Source: Aspergillus flavus (taxonomy: Eukaryota > Ascomycota > Eurotiomycetes > Eurotiales > Aspergillaceae). Taken from it: DNA of 64,000 nt. The notes beneath the pieces were generated by a model. That model worked only from the letters and a program-made list of their open reading frames with translations. It ran no database searches and was not told the origin of the DNA. The stretch's first letter is position 1. The number at the start of each line of letters is the position of its first letter. Where the stretch lies: positions 4,216,001-4,280,000 of the forward strand of contig NC_092407.1 of assembly GCF_009017415.1 (NCBI RefSeq), read 5' to 3'. Both the position numbers and the translations under genes were made by a program. This document shows, piece after piece, positions 1 through 14,558 of the stretch.

Positions 1-3000
1 AGCTAGAGACATCCTGGACCCATAGCGAGGAAGATCGAACTGCGACATTGGTCTAGCTCCAGGGAACCCGTATTCGGACTGCGCAGGGTGATACGACTTG
101 GTACCATATGAGAAGCCTGAAACTTCTGAGCGGTCGTCTCGCGACGTCTGGGCCTCCCAGAGCTCCGCTTGATACTCCTCCCATCTCTTTTTCGGGATAG
201 AGGCGGGGTCAAACTTTCCTTCATCTGAAATGACGACTTTGCGGCCCTTTTCTCCAGTGATGACGCGGGTGTTTCCCCAAGAGAAGTCATCCATGTGCCA
301 GAACGAGTAGAAGGGCAAGGCCACGGAGAATATAGGCATGGCCAGGAGATACACAATCATCCAGCCAATCATTTCCCACTTGCGGCGGAAGATGAAGATG
401 AGGGCCTGAAGACCATAGATCGCTGCGATGAGAACAAAAGACGTCCATGGAATGGTGGACGAATCTCTGGCAAGCCAGACAATCAAGTAGATGATATAGG
501 CGAGCGAAACAGGTTGGATACAGGTACTGAGAAGGTCAACGAAGACGATGAATCTCATACTAAAGCAACAGAAACCACAAAGTTGCTGAAGAGGGATCAG
601 TTCAATCAGATTGTGTACAGTTGAGTTGATCCATCTACGACGTTGCGATAAGAAGACTGAGAAGCTTTCAGGTGCGATCGTCCAGGCCTTAGCTGCAAAT
701 AGGAACTTCGTCTTGAAACTAGGATGATGCTTCAAGAGAAGGGTTGTCAAGTACCGATCCTCACCCAGATGTAGCAGGTTCTTCATATGGAGTGTGTCGA
801 CGCGAATTTCCGAGTAGGCTTCCACAACCTCCTTGCTAACGAAAAGCGGTTTTGCGGTTTCTGCAGAGCGAATACGGTACATGGTGAAGCAGCCCGGCAA
901 ACATGTGACTGACCCGAAAAGACTTTCGAAAGCCTTGATCAGATTGTGGGAGATGAAGTACTCGTAAACTTGGATCATGGTCACCGCTGAATGCTTAGCA
1001 TTTGTCAAGCCTGTTTCGCCACAGATACCGATAATGCGTGTGTCGGCAAGGCAAGAAGCGACGAATCGAGTTCCGGAATCGGGTGCAACCACCGTATCAG
1101 CGTCGACTTGCAGAATGAACTCGTAGAACGTGGGATTGACGCCAATGATGTTACGAATTTGGTGATACATTTCCAGTTCCATGGGACTCATGGGAAGGTT
1201 GTAATGCACGCGGTTCAAAAAGCGCATGAGTACCATCTGGGAGTCACGTTTTCCACGGTTACCGGGTCGGGAGACTTCAGAAGGCTTTCCGACTTTAACG
1301 ACAACAAGGAAAGGTACGATATGTCCCTGTACCTCATAGAGACCAGAATAAATTTTACCCATGTTGTGCTGCTTCATGCCTTCGCCCAAACTCTCAAAGC
1401 TGAGGGGCTCGGGATCCACTGATTCTGGGACGCCCAGGATATCTAATACAATCCGTGGAGTAGGTCGATCGTTTCCTTGTCCAATAATCATACCATCACA
1501 GATGACAACAAGGAGTTTGCGCTTGTCGTCATACTGCATGCGGGCCATAGAATCCATTGCACGACGAAGGGACTCCTCATCTTCAGTGTATGCCGGCACC
1601 TGACAAATGATGAATTTATCAAGATTCTCCGGGACATTTTTCTTGCCAAATTGTAAAGCGGCAGCAAATTTGAAGATAACAACAGCACAAATCAAGATTG
1701 AGATTGCAAGGATGAAGTAACGCGCGAATTGACATTGAGCTGAATTACGCGTATCAACCTTGCCGACGAAGAAAAGGTTATCCAGACACATCTGCATCCG
1801 ATCACGCATGCCTGCATCTATCTGCAGCTGTTCCCAGTGTTTACTCAAATCCTGTCCGGGAAGATCTTGAAAGAGCGACACAACCAAAGGATCCATGAAC
1901 TCTCGGTCGACATTAGCCGGGACCTCTTTTCCGGTAGGAGCTGCGACCCGTCGACCTCCACTGATATAAGTTGTCAAATCGTAGACTTTTCCGTCTATGC
2001 TTCCAATGTTCTGGGACTTTTTGGCTAACGTGGAGATGTATTGTGGCGTATAACCAATGTATCCTTTCAGATAAGTCGCCCTCAGTTCTTTCATCTGCTC
2101 TGCGAACCAGTCTGGACGGGAGTCGTTGGTGTAGTAGCGGAAATCATGGTATTTTGCGTTGAGATCTCCCGTGCTGATGGTTGTGGCCGATCCGGAGATG
2201 TTCGTAGGGGTGTAATCCAGAAGAACAGTGGGATCGATCGACCCATCCTTACCTTGGCATAACGCTGACACTTGCACAGGAAAGAGACCGGTAGCGTCCA
2301 TGCCGGCATATTTCTTCAAAGAAGATTGCGGCACAATGTCGGGATAGTGTCGGGGCATGAATTTATCAAGGTCAAAAACCACGCCGCGAATGGCAATATA
2401 AGAATCATGGCCATTTTTGCCGTTATGAGATTCCAATTCCGCGGCTGAATACACATGCTGTGTCGGACATACCAAACCAGGGAAAGCGACGATAAAGAAA
2501 ATGGCGACGGCACAACTGAACCAAATAATCAAATTGATCGCAAATTTCTCACGCCAAGCCGTTCGTACGTCCTTGCGTTTCATCCGACCGAAGAGCCTGA
2601 TGGCAAAGTCCGGAATGTAGAATGTGAGCAACCAGACGATTGCCATCCAGCGTTTGCGACTGCCAGAAACAGGTACTTCATCCACCTCTTCCATCTTCTT
2701 CTCATTCCCTTTTTCCAACATCTGCTCTCTTGTCTCGAGATTGTGGAACATATCACCCGAGTTCAGGCCAGAGCCACCAGTGTCAGATCGCCCATCAATA
2801 TCGCGACTCCCGAAATATCCTTGCTTGCTTTCATCGCCATATATAAAGTTGCCCAGAGACTGGTCCGCCGGGTTGAGAAGACGAACCTTGGAATCCCCAT
2901 ACCCAGCAGTACGTGGATGAAGGAGACCATCACCACCTTCGTCCGAGCCGTCGGCATGGTAGACAGGAACAACACGCTCGCCCACCTTTGCGAGGTCTGC

Positions 3001-5461
3001 CCAGCAGCGTTCGCTCAGGAAAACACCCGTGCTGCCAACACGAGCTTCATTACCCGGCCACCGCTTCTCATCTAGCACAACCTCTGACTTTTCTTTATCA
3101 CTTCCCACCACGACGTTGCCTACTTCGGCCAAACCAAGGAATTCCTCAAAGGGAAGGAAAACGCTGAAATCCGCGTTCCTCAGACGTTGGCTGATCTCAG
3201 CAATACCAAATGTTTGCACCTGGGCTCGCACACATTTGCTATCAAATTGATTCGCGATTCGCCGGTCGTTTGGCTTCAAACAAAAGATGAAATATGGATT
3301 CAAACTAGGGGAGCTGAGACACTTATTGACGATCTCAAGCGAGGACAGGAATTGTCCGGCAGCACCCTGCATGCCGGTCATAGACATCGCGCTCTTCCGC
3401 CTTCCGGAGCTCTTGGCTGTACTACCCCCATAGCTCTCATTGTCTTCGGGTTCTTCCGCCGTAGGTGCATCGAAAGTAAGACGAGATGCTGGGCTGGCTT
3501 TTCGCCTTGCCATGCTAGGCATTCTCAAGGGCTTTGAGCTTACCTGAGCTTGCATAATAGCGGTCTTCTCCTTTGGGTGGGTCACTGTCTGTAGTGCTTC
3601 TTGACCAAAGAGCTCTCTCACGAAGTCGCTCCGGGTGGACTTCATCAAGTTCATCAGGTCACCGGAGATAACTTCTCCATTTTCCTCCAATAGACCGGAG
3701 ATGGAATAATCAACTTCACCAGCAAAATGTTTCACAGTAAATGCCGAGCGGGCTTGCTGCGAGACATATCCAGTTCCGTGAGTAGATCCTGAGCTTCCGA
3801 CAACAATAGCTGGGTTTTTGTTTTCGAACCGTTTCTTCAACGACTCGGCAAATTGAGCTTCCGTTCTACCGCGCCTGGTTTGATCATCGAGGATGCTGAG
3901 AAGCCCATTGCCATGCTTCAACAGCCCACGGACAGCATCAGTGTTGTCAAAGTAGCTTGTTGCAGGGACCACAACCTCCTCGCGCTCTAACATATCAGCC
4001 TTGCGGTCGAAGAAGGACTGTAGGCAGAAATTGTACAACGATTCGGTGGCTGCATTGCTAAGAAGTTGATCCAGTGTGGATCCGGTTGAGCATGCTTGGG
4101 AGAAACCAGGGAAATCAACAATAGAAACGGTGTTGGCAACGCTATCCTCCGCCGCGCATATTCTCTGATTGACATTCTCGAGAATATAAGCCACTAGTAG
4201 GGAGTAAATGGTGCGCGCAAGTTCATCAGCATTTTGCCGGGCACCCTTTGGGTCCAGCATCACCGTGACGCGCTCCCGGTGGATGGTCTTGGTCCGGTAG
4301 CTAAAACTATTCTCAAGTTCATCAACTCCAAGACCCAAGAATGCGGCAACGCTTGATAGGACATCCTTATTCTTCACTACCGTGACAGTCTCCCCACCCT
4401 CGTGGGAATAGCCGCCAGACTCCTCCGCTGATGTCAAAGTAGCTTGTCCGCTGGCGAAGTCTAGTTGGCCGATATGAAGTATCACAGCGAGAATTTGGCA
4501 AATCTCGGCTATCTCACTGCGTGGAAACTCGAGTTTCCTGAGCGCTGTCTTGAAATGTTGGAACCCCTCCGCATCATTGATGCCCACCTTTAGCTGAGTT
4601 GGATGGCCCAGATATCTCCACCTCTTGTGACCTATTGATGCGGACGAAAGCTTGCCGGCATTCGTCGAAACATGGATAGAGTTATCGAAGCCCAAGTGAC
4701 TCTTTTCCGCCGCACTTGTCCCAGCTAAGAGGTAATAAAGGACATGGAAGCTTCTTTCACCTGTGGGGACTGACGCAATACGACTGCGTTCGAGTCTGTG
4801 GTCGATAATTTTACCACCGATCAGCGTTGGGTTGACCGATGACGAACCGTCATACTGTAGTTCCAAGAAAAGCCCCGCCTTCGATGCCGTGGGTGTGGTC
4901 AAAGACTTGGTCGTTGTCAATGTGTCAAAAATAAAGGAGGCGTACGACAATTTGGATGACAATGGCGTCGACGAGAACGAGAGAAAGGACGACAACACAT
5001 GCGCTCGAAGGGTAGTTTTGCCAGCCCCGCTCTCCCCGCTGCAAATCGTCAATTAGAATCTAGAGCATGTAGGTGTGTATATGTCCAAATTGCGCTTACA
5101 GAAAGACAATAGCCTGATTCTCTCCACGGGCACCAAGGCGAGTGAAGGCACGACGGGCGAGGTCTTCCGCCTCGCCCATAGCACTGCCCTCCTTGCCGCC
5201 ATCAGGGCCCTTTGAAGATGAAGTGTATGTGTTGAGACTGATCAGAGCCTGAGAAGACAGGCGAGCTGTTGGTAAGCCGACATGAAACCTAGAAGAACAC
5301 CCACGATGTCAGTTATAAATGGAGATACAGTAGATCGCAGAATCATACCGGCTGGCTAAATGGGCAGTCAAATGCGTGTCTGATTGCAGATGGGCTGGTA
5401 ACGAGGGTAGCGACGACTGCGCATGGGACGGAACTGTCCCAGCTGGCGAAGGCCCGACCAT
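1..5461 (-). CDS. csmA: Myosin-motor chitin synthase CsmA (class V type), C-terminus beyond window
   Basis: Polymerises UDP-GlcNAc into chitin at hyphal tips and septa; the N-terminal myosin-like motor links the enzyme to actin. Exons by splice signals: 5461-5349, 5288-5100 and 5038 to the left edge, so about 1780 codons are present. The P-loop GESGAGKTT spans the second splice junction near residue 102. After the motor (roughly residues 1-780) come membrane segments, a cytochrome-b5-like domain, then the catalytic core with QVDADT (about residue 1408), EDRYLTT and QRRRW (about residue 1566), followed by further membrane helices. The frame is open to base 1; judged by known CsmA length (about 1850 residues) only some 70 residues, the DEK_C tail, are missing. 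It diverges from csmB, the arrangement known in Aspergillus. Family is certain; the two 5' introns rest on consensus sites and phase. Confidence 0.95.
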
Positions 5462-8400
5462 ATTATCAATGGCTCGAAACCTCGACGCTGGGGTTTCTTA
5501 AGCACCGGTCACAATAGTTACGATCGGTATGGGCGTCTTACGGAAGATCGGTAAGGATGCCGGTGAAGGATATACGGAGGGAAAAAGCCCAGAAAGCGAT
5601 CTTGCCTGGCGTGTTCTCGAACTGGATAAGGCCGTTCAGTTATGCTGATTTAGATGAGGTGCTGGATGGCTTGGAATGTGGGAACGCCCTGGAATGGAGA
5701 ATATGTCTTATCAATAGAGAAAAGATAGGCACATTGCTTAGACGGCAAACGGGTCCTCAAACAGCACGCGGCTCGTTGATTTTCTGCGGAAATTTGGTGC
5801 AGTGAATGCGAGATGAACAGCTGGCGAATTTCAAAGCGAGAGTGGCGTGGAAGAGAATTGTAGCGATCGTATCTGGAGAATGACTTGCAGATGGATGGAA
5901 CGATGGTTGAAACCGCGGTGATTATGATTATTACTCTGGGAGGATATTCGAATCCAGTCAGGAAAAGAAAGGCTCAAGCAAAACAGAGGAAGGAAAAAGG
6001 GAAAAATGGAAGATGCAAGAATTACAACAAACGCAAAACAGAACTTGAGCAATTCAAGAGAGGTGAGCTTTTCGGGAGAAAAGAAACAAACGATATGAAC
6101 AGCTTCTGGGGAAAAGACAGCTGAGAGTGAACCAAAACTACGAAAGTCCTGGTGGACACTAGTGGCAGTTACTTTAACTGGGTAAGTGTGGTATTGTTTG
6201 AATGGATCTGTTACCATCAGATGCTTGCTTGGGTAGGTTACTCGGTGGGCCACACTTGTCTTGCATTTGTGGTTTTTCAAATTACTCGTCTGTACATGGT
6301 TCGATACCCTAGGTATGCCTGTATCAAACAACTGATGAAAAATCAAAATTACTAGTCGGATCAGCACCCGATGATATAAATACTCGGATTGGCCGTCTCG
6401 CCTAAGGAATTTATCAGGATTAATCTGTGTCCTGTCCGACGTAGATTGAGTGAGCGGATCGGATTGTTGTTATTGCCAGAGGTTCCCCCCAACAACCGAG
6501 GCCAAGTGGACGTAGCGTCTTCGAGCCGACCACTCAGACTACAGTGGAGTTTGACGAACCCAGTCGGCCGAACCTTGAACTTTACCCGTTCCCCTCCTTC
6601 CAATTATTCAGAGTCAGTGAATATGAACATCATACCGAAGCTGGTAGGTCCTGATAGACAATATCCTGGTACTACGCGGCACGGTGTGCGATGAACCTTG
6701 GAAGATATTAACAAATGCGAAACCTGATTACACCCAGCACGAATTACAGTTTCGGCTCCTCGATTTCAATACCTTGGTTGATTCAAGATACCAGCCGTAC
6801 GGGACTACATCAGTTCTTCCCATGGTTAACGCCACATGCTCTTGACAGGTTACCGAACGGCTTCAGGGGGCGCTGCGCTAGACATCCCTTGAGCATTACG
6901 GTATGCAAGTTTTTTATGTTTTAAAGTTCATTCATTCCGTATAGAAGACACTATAAATATCTATTGCAATCAATAAATGCATGATCACCTGCAATATAAG
7001 AGGTCTTCCCTCCAGAGTTAGTAAGTCGTCTCCTTTATAGGTCACAATCATGTGGGCAGACGAGAGAAGGGACCAGACCCTGAGGAGTTTAAGGGGAAGA
7101 ACGCGAAAAGGAAAAGAAAGAAACAATTTAGGTCGGGTGGGTCGGATCATTCGATTGACTTGTCCTAATGAGGAAAGGTATGAAACTAGGGCTCCCCATC
7201 AGTCCTTTGGCTGGTTTTGGTTCCATTTTCATGTTTTGAAATTCACAGTGGAAGATGATGGAATGTGTCTTGAAAATTTTCACGTTCAGGTTTTTGTGAA
7301 AAAGGTTATAATCGCTGTGGTTGTGTTCAATGGGATCCCTAATATATCCCGTAGATTACGTTTCTTGTAGATGGCCAGCTCATATGTATTGATCAGTGGA
7401 CACGGTCGGATGGATTTGAGCACCAGCACATACCTCCTTAACTTCTCACACTACGTACCTCTGTAGGTTTCTTGAGATTCACTAGTGACCGACTAAAACT
7501 AATACATAGGTCGTATGTAATCTGTACAGTGGATGTTCTGCAGAAAAACAATGACTAGAGCCGCCACAGATGCCTTGAAAGAGGCGCAATGATCTGACTT
7601 GGTATAAAAATAACAACACCGTTAAGGCGGCCAGTGCCAGATGCATGCTGCATGATTCTGGATACTACTCGACTTACTAGTATGAACTAAACATATGACA
7701 ACTGGGACACGCCTGGAATAGAAAAAATGTATCGGAGCGAGATAACCTTGATTGGCTTTCCCTGAGACACGGGTGTCCTCAGCAAGGTCGGTTGACCCAA
7801 TCTTTACGGTATTCGATACGGAAATCTGCTGGCCACGGAGTGCGGGTGAGACAAAGTGTGCCATTTTTAGCCATCAGAGTCTCTCAGGGTCTAGGGCCAT
7901 GGATCTTACTCTTCTCGCTCCCGCCATTGGCCAAGACAAAAAGTTCTGATGCACGCCACCTGACAAGTTTGAGGGGGGAACCGAAAGGAAAAACAAAAAA
8001 GAAAGAAAAGAAAAAGTAAAAAAAAAAAAAAAGTAAACAAACCCACCTAAGCAAGAAAAAAAAGAAAAAGGATATGTAAAATGAAAGATTACACTACGAT
8101 CATGATGTATCCTATGAATCGAAAATTTCCTTTTCAACAGATCCCAACCCCGATTCCGAGCAGAATGTAGCGAGGAAGAAAGGGGGGAAGAATTGCCCAT
8201 TTTATGACCCAATTCAAATACCAGATATGATTTACTAGCTAAATGTGAGCTACTATCAGTAGTGGGGACCACACTACGTACTCCATTTTTTGCACTCTGC
8301 AGTTTCAAGGACGTCAATCAGAATTACCAATTGAAATCAAGCGAAGGGGGGAATTAGCCAGGAAACAACAAAAAGCACCAAGCAAATGGAAAATGAAGTA

Positions 8401-9104
8401 ATTTTCGTATGCTCGTACCGACAGTACCAAGCCATATCCAGTTAAGCTTCTGGGACGACAACTTACCTTAGGCTGGCTGGCAACAAACTCGCATCACAGG
8501 CGATCGTCTCGTTCTCTTCTTTCTGTCTGCTTCTTCCTATTCTATCCGCCTTCCAATTGTCCGCCTCTGTTGTTGTTGTTGTTTGGATCTCTCTTGCTTG
8601 CTTTTTCCTTCGTTACGGGAGTAGTGCTTTCGAGTGTGTTTGATCTTTCTATCTTATTTCATTTCTTTTTCTTTTGATAACCGAATCGTTTAGCCCTTCG
8701 CTTTCGCCTCATCGGTTGTAATTATAATCTCTGGGCTTTACAAACGTCGCTTTGCCCAACACTCGCTGCTCATACACATTCCCGTCACTCGCTTCATAAC
8801 CTGAAGAATACTACGACATCGTTTCTAACGATCACAGCTTCTGAATTTACTATTAATCACTTCCCCGCTCAGATTGTATTCGCATATCCTTCATTCGGCT
8901 CACGACCAAAGTGACGCTAGGACCGTGTGCGCATACCTGGATCCTTCACCTAGGGGTGAAGTCAGAACTGAAAACAGGAAGGCTGTAGTTTCATGCTCTG
9001 AACGTATAAGATTCGGTTCGTCGTTCGTTCCATCGCTTGGTTGACGTTCATTACGAGAGCACATCGGTGATAGACCGCCGATTAACCTTGGGGTTTACAC
9101 AACC
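5462..9104. promoter_or_regulatory. Long divergent intergenic region between csmA and csmB
   Basis: A 3.6-kb stretch with no convincing gene. Open frames here are short, composition-driven and lack domains. It must hold both promoters and probably a long csmB leader. Visible features: an A-rich tract at 7984-8070, a pyrimidine-rich block at about 8500-8720 with TTG repeats near 8568, typical of transcription-start regions of filamentous fungi, and a TATAAAA-like element near 7604. No RNA gene was recognised. Confidence 0.55.
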
Positions 9105-12100
9105 ATGTCAAATCGTTATTCAGTTTACTCCAGCCATTCGGCTGCTTTCTCCACCGGTGGCCGAGCGCCCCAGGCAGGTGGGCAGGTGTCAACGACGACG
9201 TTGCTGAATGCGTTGCATGCGCACTATACGACGGGACAACCCTACCAACTCGACGCGGGAACCAGTCTAGTCGTTAATACATTGCTTACTGCAACACAAT
9301 CGTCCCCAGAAGGCCATACCGGGCCTACAATAGATCACGAACTAGCAGTCCGAGCCTGGGAACATGCAAGGAGAAGAGCAGAGGACGGTTGTATTGTTCT
9401 ATGGTTAGCGTTCATCCCGAGATCCAGCAGTATCGGAAGATCAACTAACATTCAATCATAACCAGTTCTGCCCACCACTCAGCACCATCCATTTTAGAGC
9501 CATTCTTAGCAGCACTACCTTTGTCCACTCCCAGTATCGCCTTCACAGCGTTGGCCGCTCTCCGTCCCTTTTTGACGGCTGTAACCACCTTCAACCCTTC
9601 ATACTCGCTCTATTCCGCGCTTTCAGCTTGCTATAACTTGACCCTCAAGGGCGACATCACCGGGCTATCTCTAGCACTTTCGACATCAGGGATCAATGTC
9701 CGCAAAGGATTCCTCGACATTCCTTCTGAGCCGGGGTATCGTGCCTTCGATGTGTTCTATTATCTCTTAACGTCTGCATCGACACCAGCTGAGCGGGAGT
9801 TTTTGGACCTGAGAGACGCCTCTTCCTACGCTTTGCTCCGCAAGTCTGGTACATATACACCCCCATCATATCTTCCTACTGCCGACGACGCTGCCGCTGC
9901 CGAAGACTTTAGATCTGCTCTCAAGGCCATCGGCATCAAAGGTGCATCTCAACGAGGTCTTTTGTCAGTACTTGCTGGGTTACTCAAACTTGGTAATGCG
10001 GCTGGCTTCCTAGTTGACCAGGAAGACCTGGAGGAGGCGTGTGAAGATGTAGGTGGTTTACTGGGCATAGATCCCGAAGTTCTTCTACACAAGTGCTCCA
10101 CCGACGACAGAGAGGTGTTGATTTCTGGAATCTACGAGGCTCTGGTTGATTGGGTGATCGGAAAAGCCAATGAAGCCATAGCGAGCCAGCTTCAGGCGAG
10201 CTTGGATGATAGCAGTCGTGGTTCTGGACAGGCAGCTCAGTGGACCGACGATGACACGGTGAGCATCACCGTGGTTGACCTCCCTAGGCCTGCGCTGGGA
10301 AAAGCTGTGGCGATGAGAGGGATATTCGACGATACCCTCGGTATCAACGCTGAAATGAAAGATGACGGGGTCGTCGTTCCTCCAGCTGGCCCAGCCGTCC
10401 TGAATGATATGACTGCAGCGATTGCCCAGGTTGAAGTCGATCTGGGAATAACCACTGGCCCTACGTGGCGCGAACGAGAGTATGAACTTGACAAAAAACA
10501 CGAAGTCCTGGAGAAAGTTGGGCTTGAAGTCGAAATGGACTCGTTTCTTCGGCAGATTTTGTTTACCGCTGAATCCGAAGGAATCACACTGGGTAAGAAA
10601 GGCCGATTTGATTTGGCTACCACACTAGGCAGCAGCCGTGTTTGGCATCATATTTCCATTCATCCCACCGATGACTTACCTGAGAATCTGAGCCCTGGTG
10701 TGCCGACTGCGGCTTGGTCTGCAGGCGCCGTTTCCCGTCAACTACGGGAATGGCGACTCGCGGAGTGGGCAAATCGTCGCCTTAAACAGATCGACTTCAC
10801 AGCCGACTTTGACATAGAAGAATTCATCGGTAGATACTTCCGACTTGGTTGCGGGGAAGGAAAAGACGGTGTTGAGAACTGGTTAGTTGAAAGGGGGTGG
10901 ATCAACGGCGATGCCGTGGTTGGCCATCAGCGAATCTGGGTGAGAGAAAATGCGTGGTGGGAAGCAGAGACAATGCTCGATTTGAAGCCTGAAGAGCCAC
11001 CAGCAGCAAGCCCTTTCATGTATGGAGGTGGCATGCTTGATCCTGGCGTTCCGCATTACGCAGTGCCTCCCATCGCAGAATCTACGAGCCTTCTAGGGAG
11101 CCGGGATAATCTTCTCAACAGACAAAGTACACTGGTTCCCAGTGTTGCTGGTGGTGCCAAGTCGATCGCGCCCAGCGCTCCGCATACCTTGCACACGGGC
11201 GGTGATTACGGCTTAGGCACAAAGGGAGATGATAAAAAGTATGACAGCCACCCCTACTACGATGACGAGGGCCGCTACTTAGGCGAGCTTGACCCCGAGT
11301 ATGCCGACCCCAAGCATATTGAGAAAAAGGAGATTACTCTCGGTCGACGTATATGGACTGGCTTTGTCTGGGCCTTGACTTTCTGGATTCCATCGTTCGT
11401 CCTTCGCTTCGTGGGCCGGATGAAGCGTCCTGATGTGCGGATGGCGTGGAGAGAAAAGCTCGTCCTCGTGTTCCTCATTCTTCTCTTCAACGCTATTGTC
11501 TGCTTCTATATCATCGCCTTCGGTAACTTGCTTTGTCCAAACAAGGACAAAGTCTGGAACGAGAAAGAGGTCAGTTACCATCAAGGGAATAATGACTTTT
11601 ACGTCAGTATTCACGGCAAAGTCTACGACATCAGTAAGTTCTGGAAGATTCAACACAGTGATACAAGCATTGAGACGACCACATCGAACATGGAGCCTTT
11701 CATGGGTGAAAACCTTGACGCTTATTTTCCTCCTCCGCTTACTCGACTCTGTGGTGACTTTGTGACCGATGAGTCTATCACACTGAGAAACAACGACACA
11801 AACGCGGTGTTGTATTCAAATGCCAAACACAGTTGTGGCCCTCTCCAGCAAACGGACCCGAACACAGCACTGCACAAGATCACCTGGTACGAAGATGTCT
11901 TTCTGCCAAAGATTGACGAGTACTATAAGGGGTCCCTTGTATGGAAGCGGAGTGAGGTGTCAAAACAAGCAGACAGCAGCTCCCGGTACTGGGTCATCAA
12001 GGATGAAAGCATTTATGATTTGACAGACTACTTCTATACCCTCAAGCAGATGAACAACATAGACAGTTACAATTTCCTACCAAGCAGCATCACGGAACTT

Positions 12101-14558
12101 TTCAAAAACTATCCAGGCACTGACGTGACAGACAAATGGCCAAACAGTGAAAATGCCACCAAAGCGCAAACATGTCTCGATTACGTGTTCTATAAAGGCA
12201 AAGTCGATTTCCGTGATAGTGCGAGATGCCAGGTCAATAATTACATTCTGTTAGCATTCACGTGTCTCATTTGTGCAGTCATTCTCGTCAAGTTCCTCGC
12301 TGCTCTCCAGCTAGGATCCAAACGTCGACCTGCCCCGCAGGACAAGTTCGTCATCTGCTTGGTGCCAGCGTACACTGAGGGCGAGGATTCATTGCGAAAA
12401 GGGCTTGATTCATTGACAGCTCTTCAGTATGATAACAAGAGGAAACTCATTTATGTCATCTGCGACGGTATGATTGTCGGTGGCGGTAATGACCGCCCAA
12501 CGCCTAAGATTGTTCTGGACATTCTGGGAGTGGATCCCAAAATTGACCCTCCTGCATTACCGTTCAAGTCAATCGGACAAGGTAGTGATCAGCTCAACTA
12601 CGGAAAGGTCTACTCCGGACTTTATGAATACGAAGGCAATGTTGTGCCCTACATCGTTGTCGTGAAGGTCGGCAAAGAGTCAGAGCAGAGCAAGTCCAAG
12701 CCTGGAAACAGGGGTAAGCGTGACTCTCAGATTCAAATTATGAACTTCCTCAATCGTGTACATCATCGCGCCCCAATGTCGCCTCTTGAGCTGGAGATTT
12801 TCCACCAGATCAACAATGTGATTGGTGTTGACCCTGAGCTCTATGAATACTGCCTGATGGTGGATGCGGATACAAGTGTCCGAGAAGATTCACTCAATCG
12901 CCTGGTCGCTGCCTGTGCTAATGACGCTCGTATTGCCGGTATCTGTGGTGAGACAAGTTTGCAAAATGAGGAACGAAGCTGGTGGACCATGATCCAGGTT
13001 TATGAGTACTACATTTCTCATCATCTCTCAAAAGCATTCGAATCTCTCTTTGGCAGTGTAACTTGTCTTCCTGGATGGTAAGTACAACACAACATTGCAA
13101 TATACATCACGCAGATGCTGACTCGTACAGTTTCTGTATGTATCGCTTGAGGACGGCGGACAAAGGCCGGCCCTTGATCATATCAGACAAGGTTATCAAA
13201 GAATATGCAGACAACGACGTGGACACGCTGCACAAGAAAAATCTGCTTTCTTTGGGTGAGGATCGTTACTTGACTACATTGATGACGAAGCACTTCCCTA
13301 CCATGTCCTACAAATTCATCCCGGATGCCTACGCTAGCACCGCCGCCCCCGAGACGTTCTCCGTCCTGCTGTCTCAGCGACGTCGCTGGATCAACTCCAC
13401 TGTCCATAACTTGGTGGAACTCGCTGCTCTGAAAGACCTCTGCGGCTTCTGCTGCTTCAGTATGCGCTTTGTCGTATTGGTCGATCTTCTTGGAACTATC
13501 ATCCTCCCAGCTACCTGCGTCTACTTGGGTTACCTAATCTACAGTGTTGCCAGTGGTGGGCCAATTCCAATCATATCTATCGCCATCTTGGCTGGTGTGT
13601 ACGGCCTCCAGGCGATTATCTTTATTGTGAAGCGGCAGTGGCAGCATATTGGTTGGATGATCATTTATATCTGTGCCTATCCGATCTATAGTTTCGTTCT
13701 GCCGATGTATTCCTTCTGGAAACAGGACGACTTCAGCTGGGGTAACACTCGTGTTGTTCTTGGAGAGAAGGGAAATAAGCGAGTTGTTGCGGTAGAAGAT
13801 GAACCATTCGACCCTCGCAGTATTCCTCTCCAGCGCTGGGACGATTACGCTCTTGCCAATAATCTGCCTGGCCGCCGTGGAGATTATAACATGAGCCAGG
13901 AGAAATTCTACGGAGGTCAATATGGAGATATGGGCATGGAGATGGATGATATGCATTCCCAGTATTCCTCGGTCAAGCCTGCATCCACAATCTTAACCGG
14001 ATTTCCAGGAGCAGGCCGGAATGGTAGTCCTTACATGCCGCCGCAGTCGCCCGCCCCGTTCGGTGGAAATACCCCAGGCAACAGGCATTCGCACCTGTCC
14101 AGCTTTAGTCGGTATACCGATATGCCGCTTCAGCCAGGGCACCAGTCTCGAAACCTATCGGTGGGAAATCTCAGCCAATTCCAGGATCCGTCGAACCGGC
14201 ATAGCGTGGGACTCATGCAGAGCACTGACAATCTCCTGGGGGTTCCCCGGCCAAACTCTCGGAGCCCTGTAGGCGGTTATACCTCCCGGCCTCAAAGTGC
14301 GTTTGACTTCCGCGGAAGTGGTGGGCCTGATGAAATGGCCATCACGGATGCTATTCGTAGCTGCCTGGCCGAAGTGGACTTGGACACTGTAACGAAGAAG
14401 CAAGGTGAGCAAATGAATACAGCCGTGTGATGAGATACATGCTAACTAAACTAACCACAGTTCGCGCATTGGTCGAGCAGCGGCTTCAAGCGACATTGAC
14501 CGGAGACAAGCGAGCATTCCTCGATCGCCAGATTGACCAGGAATTGGCAAATATGTAA
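9105..14558 (+). CDS. csmB: Myosin-motor-like chitin synthase CsmB (class VI/VII type)
   Basis: Second chitin synthase of the head-to-head pair, acting at the plasma membrane in tip growth and wall integrity. Exons 9105-9403, 9466-13077, 13131-14404 and 14461-14558 join in phase to 1760 residues, close to known CsmB (about 1700). The N-terminal motor-like domain is short and shows no GESGAGKT P-loop, unlike CsmA. Then come membrane segments at about residues 610-680, a cytochrome-b5-like stretch (about 810), and the catalytic domain with MVDADTSV (about 1230), EDRYLTT and SQRRRW (about 1386). The C-terminus forms a DEK_C-like helical domain split by the last intron. The second intron interrupts the conserved LPGC-F-MYR segment, which fixes its boundaries. 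The ATG at 9105 opens a typical CsmB N-terminus. Confidence 0.95.

Noticed and set aside
991..3075. Several plus-strand open frames of 80-206 codons inside csmA
   Set aside because: They lie antisense to a clearly conserved coding frame and have no family features; shadows of csmA.
5557..6694. Open frames of 60-180 codons between csmA and csmB
   Set aside because: Low-complexity or basic translations without domains, splice support or conservation signs; treated as intergenic.
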